Both the position numbers and the translations under genes were made by a program. Below, in pieces: positions 12,591 to 24,713 of a stretch of DNA of 64,000 nucleotides; the first letter of the stretch is position 1, and each line of letters starts with the position of its first letter. The notes below the pieces were generated by a model that saw only the letters and a program-made list of their open reading frames with translations, was not told the origin of the DNA and ran no database searches. This DNA comes from Lasiosphaeria ovina (Eukaryota > Ascomycota > Sordariomycetes > Sordariales > Lasiosphaeriaceae), in the NCBI GenBank assembly GCA_033439765.1, contig JAULSN010000012.1:558001-622000 (forward strand). The letters run 5' to 3'.

Positions 12591-14784
12591 TTAGATAAAC
12601 ACTTGCACATAGTCAGATGTGAAATTTTCACTCTCCAGAACGTGGAGATGGCCCCGTGCCAGATTATTAGAACTCTGCAACTTCCGCAGAGTATTCTTGC
12701 AGCTCTGCAACTCTGCTTCAACGCAGCTCTCCATCCCATACTGATGTCCCTGGGAGTCGGGAGTGACTCCAAATGCCTTCGATCCGTCAGTCCACGTGGT
12801 CCGGTGTGAGATGAGCCGTGACGCGCCGAGAAACACGACCACGGGGAGAAATATGTGAGCCTTGATCAACACAAACTTGTCAGCTTCAACGTGGCCAATG
12901 AATTGTCGCACGGGGGTTCAGGGCTGAGACACGGTTCACCTTAAAATATCCGATGTGCTCGTGTGCTCTTGCGAGCCGCGCGATCTCCCGTGCAGCAATC
13001 ATGGCACGGTTCTGGAACCCATCAACAGTGGGGCCATAGTAGCTTTGCATTCCCGAGGCCTCCATGATCTGACAAAGATATATGACAACCGAGTGAGCCA
13101 TCATCGACGTAAAAAGCAACAGGGGGTCCGTGACCCCGGCCATTCCTGGATAGTTCACATCCAGAGACTCCAGAGACTTGCTCAGCATGCCGCTCAGCCA
13201 GTCGTGACGAAGCCAGAACTGGACATCTGAGGGCATGCTGCCAAATGTGCCTTCGATCATGGACTGTTCGTGATGTGACAGGACATTCTCGCAAATTGTG
13301 ACCAGGATCGAGCACTCGGCGAGCGGCGACAGGGTGCTTTGACTCCGGGCACCCATCGCCTGTGACAAAAAGCACATTTGGGTTGGATGGCCGGCTTGAA
13401 ATGAAAGTTCTGGCGAAGGAAGGCGTGTGAAAATCTGCAACCGTTAGGCAAATGAGGATCACCCTGACAGGAATGCGTGACATGGGGCAAGGGGCCCTCA
13501 GAGTTGAAGAACGAACATAAGAACTTACAACGTCCTCGACCAGCGTCAACTGCCATCGCCTCCTAATACCAATAAACCTGTCAAGGCAGTAAGCCACCCA
13601 AAAAGTTTTCCTCTTCTCTTCTGTCAGCACAGGGTCCTCCCCTTCAATCATGTTCTCCGGACTATCCACCTCATGCAGCCTTGCAAGCTGGACCAGCCGG
13701 AAAGCGCGGCCAGCACTGACCCAGCCGCGGCGGTAGTTTGTACGTGCAAACTCATAGAAGGCGATGAGGAGCCACGCCTGAACCTGCTCAATTTGTACGA
13801 TGCCCATGTCGTTTTGGGCAAAGTCGAGGTCCTCTAGCATCCGCCTCGTTTCGCCGTAAAGCCGATCTCGGCAGCTCTCGAACTGCGACGAATGCGCCAT
13901 TGCCAAGGTCCACATGGCGTACTGGAGACAAACCATGTGGTTGGGGCCGTTTGAGATGGCAAGCTGTTGTGACCAGGAGAAGTACCGCGACTTGTTGAAG
14001 ATGGGTACGTTTGGGTGCACTCGATCGAAGTACACCTGGTTACTGGCGGCGGTGGTTAGCCATGGTCTGAGATATGGTATGAAAGACCACAAAGTAACTA
14101 AATACGAACAGGTCTGACGCCATCAACTCATCTATCAGCCTGCACTCAGGCGGCAACGGAGGTGAAGGAGGGAACTGGCATGGAAAGAGAGGCAGCGAAG
14201 CCAAGCCTGGAGTTGAGGGAGGAATTTTCAACCGGAGCTCGTTATCCCAGAACATCATCTGTTCGCATGAGGATGGAAATTTGGAATTGGCGTCTTCCGA
14301 CAGCGGACTGGTAGAAGCGGATAACGTCTCGTCTGTAACCGGGGTATCTGGATCGCCGAATAGGGGATGCTCGACCGTCTCGAGGCTCAAGCGACGCTCC
14401 AAAGCGACTAATTGTCGACTGTCAGCAGGGCCTTTGCAATATATGGGGAAAAGCCGGACTCGTTGAAACTGTGCGCATTCGCATTCGACTCAGGAAGCAA
14501 CTCACCAATCCGATTCTGCAGTGTCTTTAGGCCTCCTTTCTTTGGTCCCCGCGCCAGGCGGTTTGAGTCGACGACACATTTAACGCCAGCATCAGCGCAT
14601 TTGCCACATTGTGGCCGTTTCCTGTCGCCTAGGCGCATGGTTGTCAGAGGGGCGAATTTATTGCACAAGGTGGAAGGCAGTGTAGCTTACAGCCTACTTT
14701 TCTTTTTCGGCACTCCTCGCACGCAAACCCTGGCCTCTGCCTACAAGGTTGGGACGAGGAAGAAGGTATGCGTGTCGTTTCCAT
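12591..14784 (-). CDS. Zn2Cys6 fungal-specific transcription factor, 596 aa
   Basis: Six exons: 14784-14691, 14628-14506, 14407-14106, 14035-13529, 13434-12940 and 12860-12591, total 1,791 nt. Splicing of intron 1 creates a perfect binuclear zinc cluster of spacing CX2CX6CX6CX2CX6C near residues 20-50, followed by a basic stretch (GPKKGG) and a short coiled-coil-like dimerisation region. The central part (FDRVHPNVPIFNKSRYFSW, then a helical region with KRKTFWVAYCLDRF) matches the fungal middle homology domain (Fungal_trans). The C-terminus has AHIFLPVVVFL and NNLARGHLHVLE, common in this class. It probably acts in the nucleus as a promoter-binding regulator. It lies 1 kb from the PKS and may be the cluster-specific activator, but only position supports that. 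No lesions seen. Confidence 0.9.
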
Positions 14785-17556
14785 CTTGAAAGGTTGGGAG
14801 ATTGGATTGGACGCGGGATAGCACAGCATGAACGACCCAACGCCGGCAGGTAGCCTGGAAAGCACGCTTGCAAGATGGCAGGGGCTTGACAGGTTGATAT
14901 CTGATTCTGACGTGCTGCCCGAACAACCTGGGAAGTGGGATACCCACCGCACCTTCCTCCTCGTCCCCGGATGCGTTACGAACAGGGGTCTCAGCCTTAA
15001 AACAGACTCAAGCAGAGAGCTCCTGCCCAGCCAGACTCATGAGCCAGAAAACCAACAGGGCAGACGGCCGAAATGACCTTCCCAGATGGGGCTAGGTGTT
15101 GTCGGGATTCCCCATACAAAAATCGTCTCCAACGAGTAATGCAAACCAATTCTGGGCTTTTGGGGGCTGGCGGTGATAAGACGAGCCACGATCCAAGGTC
15201 CGGGTTTTGACGGCCACCACTTCACAGTGCACACATACCACTCATGATATTCCCCTCCGTCGGTTTCTGGAGACTCCGCCAGACGGGAACAAGGTCGGAT
15301 GGTCGGCTTGGAGGACCCCAGGCATTCGCGATGGTCGGGAATACGTCCTCCGTACTGCACATCCCATCCCTAGGGTTACTGAGGGCCGCCGAATCGGCCG
15401 CATCGCCAACCTGTTAGCGTGTGATCGGCAGCCCTGGCAACCCGACTTGGACAGACGCCCCCGCTACCATTAACCCAACAAGGCCGCGGATCTTGCGCTC
15501 AGTGCCCCAAGCGTCGAGGACTGGCGGAAGGGCCTGCCGGGCTTTGTCCATTTCAGCTGAAAATGTGCCGCTTTTGCAGAGCATTTCTCAAAGGAGAACG
15601 TGTGCGGTCCTTGCACAGCTGGGTTGTCGGGCTCAAGTGTCTCAGTCACGACACACCGTGATCGTCCGCAACCGCACACCTTCACATTCAAAATTCCCAT
15701 GTTTTGATGCCATAGATATTCACTGTCGGAATCGCGGGGCATTGTAACACCCGGTAGCTGCCGACTTCACACACTTCAAGACCTGGCTGGCACCTTCCAG
15801 TGTGCCACCTTCCAGTGCTGGCTTTCTGCCCTCCCAACCACATTCAAGCCATTGGAGTCGATGCTGCAAATCCATATACGTCCTTCCCATCAGAAATTCT
15901 ATCACAAAACCGTACCCGTGAACACCCTTGTCTCGAACCGCCGGCCTTGCAGCGACTGTGTCTCACCGAACACCTTCGGCCTGGAAGCCGCCACACCAGC
16001 GAATTCCAGACCTAGCAAACTAACTCCTAAACATGTCTACAATCACCAAATCCCGGAAATTGGCAATCCGTTCGAGCACCAAATGCAGGTCTTCGTATGT
16101 TGACGAATCACGGGCGACGTCAACAGTCTATGACGGCATTGTTGTCTCTAGTGACAACGCGATGCTCCTTTCTCGACCTCGAGGATTCCATAGTATTCGG
16201 AATGACCGTTCAACCTTTCTTACGAGGGACCATTACCTTCTCTTACCAACTCCCCACCAAACAGGCCGTGTCTTCATTTGCCTCTAGGTGATTCTAGCGT
16301 TTTCCACCTTCCAAAGCATAAATTCATAGGGCCGACTTCGGTCAGGCTATCAGATCATTACAGGTGAAGGCGCATACTAATTGTGATGGAGACACACACA
16401 CGGCCCGCTCGGCCTTGGAATCGGTTGGAGCAGGTCGCTGATGGGTCTTCGCCTCATGACTTCCTGACCTTGCGTACACGCAAATGCATGTTCCATTTTC
16501 ACGAGGACACCACCTCTTCAACATGTGGCCCGGCCATGCTGACAAGCTCCCAGCAAACGCATGGTCCTCTGCATCATCACGTGCACATGAAGGCATCGGG
16601 TAGGCTAAAACGTGGTGGTCTCTGCACATGAGCCAATGGCACTCACAGACTCGGCAGCACGAGCAGTCCCCAGAATACAGACCCCATTGCTGGCCTCGAA
16701 CACACGGAGGGCAATCCTATAAATTCACAGATGCTGGCTGCTGGCCACTCCCACCTGCGTTGAAAAATAACCTATCATTTTAGGGATTGATTACCCTCTA
16801 GTTTCGGCGACCTCTTCCTTGAAACTAATCACAAGACCCGGGCCGTCCCACTCCTCTAGTAATTGATAGAACACAAAAACGCCGGACCATTGTTTCTGTC
16901 ATCACGACGCGCTCGACGCGATCGAGACTAAGAACCTTGATAGACAACAGTGCCTCGGGAGTCTGGAGGAACATGATTGTCCTGTGTAGAAATAGTATTT
17001 AGGTTGGGTAAAGTTCTGGCGGAACATGAAACACGATGCAGTCTTGATCATTCCAAGCTCGAAGATAGACTGCGAGATTGTAATTATTTCAAGTAGAACT
17101 AATATATGTACACGAATAGAATATACGAACAGAACACGCCGGCAGCAGCAACAGCGCTGCCATTCTCAGCGGAGGAGATGGTCTCAGAAAGAAAAGAATA
17201 TAAATACAAGAAAACAAATATGTGCAAGAATAAAAGGCAAACGACGAAACAGGAATTGCCAAAACGAATGGACGGACGTGATGTCCAACATTGAAAAATG
17301 TCACGGGTTTTGCGAGAATGCAAGCCCCCTTCCCTCGTCCCCGGTCCCAGAACACACTGTGAGACACCACAAAGATAGACAGAGGGAGACCAACTGGCCG
17401 CAGCTCCGTGAATCACCACATCGGCTGCCGCACACTATGCGTGCCACCCAACCCCACCACTTCGCCCGAATTACGTCTCACACTGGGACGGACACTGAAC
17501 TGGTGGTGCCGGCTGTCTCCACCCCTCCCCTTCTCTCTCACAGGCTGGCTGATGGC
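14785..17556. other. Intergenic region, no supported gene
   Basis: 2.8 kb upstream of the regulator and downstream of the chitinase. Only short frames occur; a possible small frame from the ATG at 16033 has no recognised domain. A short direct duplication (CACCTTCCAGTG) occurs near 15790. I see nothing else to annotate. Confidence 0.5.
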
Positions 17557-18998
<1,442 letters not shown>

Positions 18999-19110
18999 GG
19001 TGAATGAATGAATGAGTGGACGATCCAGGGGCCTGGCAAAGGAGTGATGGGCTGTTGAACCGATGTTGTTGAGACATCCCGTCGAGATAGATTGGGGGGT
19101 AATATAACAT

Positions 19111-19118
19111 CTTATATG
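19111..19118 (-). promoter_or_regulatory. TATA-like element upstream of the chitinase
   Basis: CATATAAG on the minus strand, about 113 bp upstream of the chitinase ATG at 18998, at a spacing plausible for a core promoter. Confidence 0.4.
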
Positions 19119-21616
19119 CCGCGAGAGGGCTGCTTCTTGACTTTGATGGTGAGAGCTGGCTCACGGCTGCCATTGGGTGCCGGGAATCCTGGCTTGGTGA
19201 AAAGGGGCACCTGGGCAGGCATTGTGCCTGGTGGTGGTGGCAGTGGGCGGCCTGGGGGTGACAGTGGCACTGGCAAATGCAATGGCAACGGCAATGACAA
19301 AGGCGCAAATGTCCAATGTAATTGCTGTGTAGGGAGTCAGCAACGTTGCCGCCGCCATATCACGACTGTTTGCGCAACACGCGACTTGGATGGTGAGGCG
19401 CGTTGGCGCTAGGGTTGGTAGTGTAGCCCAAAGCGGCACATCCGAAATAGGCAGTCCTGCGACGCAATTTCTCGCCGCGCGAATGATCAGAGCGCGCCGG
19501 GGAAGGGGGGCGTTCATGGCTGACACCAACCCGCGCGGGCCACGCTGCTGACCGTGCACTCTGCAAGCTGGGACAAAGGTTGCAACTTGCGCGGGACGTT
19601 ATCGGACGATATGGAAAGGAGTGATGGCTTTGGGGTTTATCATCCAGTGCCCGTATAGGGCAAGTGCCGGATTGCATCAGGAGTTCAACGGGCGCCGCGA
19701 GATCAGATCACCAGGCACCGACCGGGCCACACCTCAGGGGCCCTCCCGCTGGCCCCAGGGCGGGCGGGCGGGCAGGTAGGCAAGAGGGAGGGCCGGGTGT
19801 GTTCGCCGCATACGGAAGGTCAGGCCTTGCCAGGCGAGCCGCCATTCGCTGTCGAGCGCAAACTCCCCGAATCGAGGCGCATCGACCCCCTGCGCCGGCT
19901 GGGGACGGAGATGCACGCTGGTGTTGAACCGTGGATTGAACTCTTGAATAATCTCGGTCAGCCGACGCGCGCTGCGGCCCGATGTCATATCTCGGTATTC
20001 CATCGGGGAGTGCAAGAACGCCCCCGCCCGAGGTTTCATTCGTCATAACCCGAAAAATATTGCCAAGGGACAATTGAAGATGGCTGCAATAATTTGCGGC
20101 CGTTCATTATTCTCATGCAATCCTGGAAGCGAATCCTTCAACTACCGGGCAGAGCCGCAAAGAGATTCGTATCGAGATGCGGAGCATTAAGGTGGCGGGC
20201 CATTCCTTGGGTTAGGTTCCCGGCCGAATCCTACGTCCCACAGCATAGGCACGATCGGCATGATGAACGATTCCAGATGAAGATTGTTTGCTCGATCCTT
20301 ACGGAACACATCTACTTCCCGGGCACAACCCCGTAAGGTTGCCCAATCAGATGCAAAAGATCATTAAAACTTCCAGTTTAGGTAGCAAGTAGGCACTTAT
20401 TCGCGCCTCCGACCCTACTTCCCGTCTCGAGGCGGAAAACGAAGGGTGAACTGCTTGGGAGCAGCCCGCGGAAAGGCGCCCTAGCCCAGGCACCGAAAGA
20501 AACCTGGAAGGAAAGGGGTCTGCTGTGCCACCCCCCCTGATTCTTGCGCTCCCACCCCAGCAGCCACTTCACCCACCACTTCGGGGCATTACCTGGTCAC
20601 ATTTGAGACCGCCAACCAGATTTGCAACGTTACCTACCTAAGCAGGCAGCTAGTAGCTGACAAGTCACAAGTTGGAAGGAAGGTTGGTCATTATTAGAGA
20701 GGCAGACTCATGGCGCAAGGCAATCTGAGCCAAGTGGGCTCAAAAATGCGTTAAAAATGCTGGTTCAGGCCAAGCAGGAGAGAAAATTTTGGTTCAACCA
20801 TTTTTATTATTACCAGGAAAGAGGACGTGTCAAAATGAAAGCAAAGGCGTGACGGGCCAATCATGTCGCAAGAACGCGGTGTCTCCAAGGAGGCTCTGGC
20901 AGATGCCGGTCAGCGCTAATGGCCGTGGGAACCAATGGAGTGCTGAAGCTGGCGAACCCTCAAAAAGATTCATGTCGAGCAACCCGGAAATAATCTAACG
21001 TCATCTCAGAGGAACGAGCGAATCGGAACAGAGACCGTGTCGTGCTAGGATCTGGGGCCTCTTGTGGCTATCAGCCGCCTGGTAAGGTGCGACTGAAATA
21101 TTTTCACGTATAAAATATCTTATGCACGAAACTGTGGCCGTTTCATTGCAGCGCGGTGATGGGTATAACCCATTTCACTTTAGTGACAGATCTAAGTTTG
21201 AAAGTCGTTCCGAAATCAAATTTAAAATATCGTATGTAAAATGATCCGGACTACCTAGCATCCGCGTCACAGCGAGGGACCGCATGTGTTGTGCAGTAAC
21301 GCTCTCCCTTGGCGTCCTGCCCCAGTAAGTTCTGGTGGTTTTTTTCTTTTTTTTGGTGCTGGGTTTGGAAAGAACTGGCCACGCTGAGCCTGCAAACGGA
21401 AGACAGCAAACCAGATCAAACCACCCAAGAGGCTCTGTGCTGTATAGCGGATTCCCCTTCCGCTAGTTTACCCATAATTAGTCTCCCTTCAAATAGCTCG
21501 TGTCTAGTGCCCTACAACTAGAACTAGTTATTGGACTTGATAGTCTCCCGTGAGCCGCCCACTTAATAGCGTTGGCGCGAACAAGTAGCGGCTGTAGCAC
21601 ATTCTCCTTCACAGTA

Positions 21617-21809
21617 CGAAGGCTCAGGCAAAAAGAAAGGGTCAAAAGAAGATAACTGTCTTTAGGGTTATTACAGGATTACAGGTGGTCCAGCGAGCTT
21701 GATTGGATCTGGAAAATGTAGGGCGGCACCTAGCAGACGAACTGGTACCGTAAGATTTCAAATCCCAGCCACTGAGAAGAGTGACCCTTTCTTTTTGCCT
21801 GAGACTTCG
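21617..21809. mobile_element. MITE-like element, 28-bp TIRs, TA target duplication
   Basis: The left end (21617-21644) and the right end (21782-21809) are inverted copies of a 28-bp sequence (starts CGAAG, contains CAGGCAAAAAGAAAGGGTCA) with one mismatch. Both ends abut TA (21615-21616 and 21810-21811), as expected for a Tc1/mariner-type insertion. The 137-bp interior has no coding capacity, so it would be a non-autonomous miniature element. Confidence 0.75.
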
Positions 21810-22178
21810 TATCCGTCTACAGTGCGATCATCTGGCATATAAATTTCCATAATTATCGCCCACAACTTTGAAATAAAGGCACCCGCCAAAGCTGGCCCTG
21901 CCCTAGGGCTAGGTACGTACTTCACACAAGTTCACACTTGAACAGGATGCCCGAATAATGTAAAAACCTTGATTCCGTCATATCCCGGTTTCTAAAGCCC
22001 CACATTTGGAAAAGCAGAGTTTGTCTAACCCCAGCCCTTGCACTGTTCTTTTCATTCCTCGCACAGCTCCTAAATCCTCATCCTGTATTCGCATCGTTTT
22101 CCCCCACACCGCAAGCCTTAATCTCACAAAGCTGGAAAGGAGCACCGCGCAGATCGCATCTCATCCTTCCAGAAGACT

Positions 22179-22944
22179 ATGACAATGCGATCCATCAACC
22201 ATCTTCCACCAGGCTCGGGCGCCGCTGCTTCCTCCGCGGCGGTGGTCGCGGGAGATGCCGATCGCCCGCAAACCCCCACGGCGGGCCTCAGTAATGCCCC
22301 TCCCGACTCTACCGAGGGCGATGTTACGATCGGGGCGGCAGCCAGCTTGGCCATGAACATCAACCTGGTCCCTGATTCCGACTCTGGCCTTGGTACCATG
22401 CCCGACGTCGCTGATGAGGAAGTCGACCTTATGTGCATGACATGCACCACCCCCACCTGCATGTGTGCCTTCGAGAACAAGAAGAGAGCCTTATTTGCTA
22501 AGGTCGATGCCATGATTGCCCAGATCGCCGCCATGAAAGGCCGGGATGATGCCACGGCCACGAAATCCCAGGTCGTTGATGCTGTGGGTGGTTTGACTAC
22601 GCAGATCCATGATCTAGCTGTCGAAAACCTCAACACCTCAGTCCAGGGGGCTGCCATGGTTTCCCAGCTGGACGCCCTGCACGCCGAGCTTGGTGTCATG
22701 CCGGTGTTTGGAAACATGCTCAACCACAGGGACCGGTACGTAATAAACAACCAACTCTGTTCTTTTGTGTTGAGATTATCTAACAGCAACGTTTTATATG
22801 TACAGGCTGCGCGGGGGAAACGGCAGTCATTCTCAAATCACGGGGGAACTGGCGCATTCTCGCGCTGCTTATCGCTTCTACCTCAAGCGGAAGTATTATG
22901 GCGCTCCCTTTAGTCATCGTTCCGCTGCTGCCAAGCCGGAGTAG
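22179..22944 (+). CDS. Hypothetical protein, 231 aa
   Basis: Two exons (22179-22735, 22806-22944) join in frame over a 70-bp intron with GTACGT donor and TACAG acceptor. An Ala/Ser/Thr-rich N-terminus is followed by an acidic segment and a compact cysteine group (CMTCTTPTCMC, about residues 86-96), then a predicted helical region (FENKKRALFAKVDAMIAQI onward) and a basic Tyr-rich C-terminus (RFYLKRKYYG). There is no signal peptide or membrane segment. A second ATG two codons in (22185) could also serve as start. I do not recognise the family; the Cys group followed by helices could be a small metal site, but that is a guess. Confidence 0.6.
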
Positions 22945-24713
22945 CTTTATGGGAGAGAAGCGTCTGTTATGAAAACAGCGCTGCACCATTGTTTCGGCTA
23001 GCATGCAAGGAGAGAAGCAGGGGGGTAAGCACTGCGATGGAGGATGGCAGATAGGGCGTTTGCTTTCGGAGCTGGGATTATATCTTGCGTGGGAAACGGT
23101 GCAACGGCGTAATATATACCCTTTGGCTTGTGCTTTACCAGACCTAGCAATACCTCGTCTTTTTAGGCCTTGAGAACTCGTTCCCAGCGAGCTAAACCAA
23201 GTCAATCACTCATCCATAAGCTCTTCACTACGCCCTTGTGACTGTCTTTCGTGCCAAACTTGCTATTCAAAGGGCTTATGTTAACTACCTGGAGTGCCTT
23301 GCGGTGATCGATGTGTGCTTTAGGTTGGTCATTAAGGGGATTATCTAGAGCCTGACGTCATTGAATGACGGTTTTGAACCGAGTCATTCCAGACAGCTAT
23401 TAGGACGTTGCAGAGAGTAGATTCACATGACTGAAGGTAGCTCACCAATAAGCAATGAACCGGGACTCATTATGATGGATAGTAAAGTTAACCAGAAAAG
23501 CAAAAAGAAAAAGAGATTTAGCTACTTTCTTGACACACGGCGTTGAGTTATTAATCGGGGAAACGCTTGGCAAGCAACGTAACATGGCGCACACCACAAC
23601 CCCCCACCCACCTAAGGTAAGTACTAGCTGTTTGGGACGATGATTCTCAGGGGAACGGGCCAAAGAAAGAATAGGGAAGGGATCGACAACAGTTTCAAGG
23701 TTCTAGTCCTAATCCCACCCAAAGGCCATTTAGATTGGGGGGAATAGACGCGGATGTTGCTGTATCGCCAGATAACGCTTCCCTTGATGCGGGTGCCGGG
23801 TGGTGAGAGACTAATCAGTGCCGTGGTTGCATGGATAGTAGGTAGGGTAAGGTAGGTACCACAGGCAGGCCATGTTGCAGTGCGTGTATGCTGTACCGTG
23901 GCTAGTGAGGAGCGAGAGCCTGCCGGCCGTGACACTATCACCTCGCCCACGCGCGGTTATCCTTCCGCTATGCACTGAGGACAGATGAGAGCAGGATTCA
24001 CGACTTAGTACTAAACTATGAAGATGGGAGCATGATCTCCAGAGGAACCGACGTGTCGTAGTATTTGACATTGTGAAGCGCCTTTTACTACGTTTGATCC
24101 AGGAGAAAACTGGCCGGGTAATTACGTTGCTACGCACTCAAGCGTTAAAAAATAACTTGATAACAACAGACTACATTATGTTTATAACTCAAAGACCGGA
24201 ATCTAGCATAAAACAAGTAATACAAGATAATACAACGATGTGAGATCAGTGGGCTCGAAGAGTGGGCTGAAAAGGGGGTCTCTCCTGCACCAACATCTTC
24301 AGAGATGCCACCCCCCCAAGCCCGCAGAGAAAGTCAGCCCCCTAGAGTTAGGTTGCGTGCTACTAATATTGCTAGGGCTGAAGATGGTAATACTCTCCCT
24401 TCCAGCGGGAAGCTTCATGACATGCCATGGACACTAAACCAATAGCCATGGCTACCACGTTTTCAATTTCATCGGGCCTTCAATCAAACTTGTGTGTGAA
24501 AAGATGTGATTCATGTACGAAAGACCTAGTTCTAGACTAAGATTGCGTCTTTAGATACCCCGGCCCCAGACAGTCCTACCTAGGTACCTATTTAAATGAA
24601 GAATGGCAGAAAAATAAAATAAAATAAAGAAATCCCTCGCTCCTTGCCGTTACTCCAGACTCCATCCCCTTCTCCGCCTTGCCGTCCATCCCACCGACCA
24701 GCTCGACCCGAAA
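22945..24713. other. Intergenic region, no supported gene
   Basis: Convergent spacer between the hypothetical gene and the S41-like gene. Contains short palindromes (for example around 23358-23395) and scattered stop-rich frames. I see no gene or RNA. Confidence 0.5.

Larger units (their letters stand above)
18999..22178. other. Intergenic region with one MITE
   Basis: 3.2 kb between the divergent chitinase and the hypothetical gene at 22179. Apart from the chitinase TATA-like element and the inverted-repeat element at 21617-21809, I found only short unrecognisable frames. Confidence 0.5.

Noticed and set aside
16033..16290. Small frames near an ATG with an AAACATG context
   Set aside because: Neither reading nor a putative 31-bp intron gives a recognisable protein; intron would be too short.
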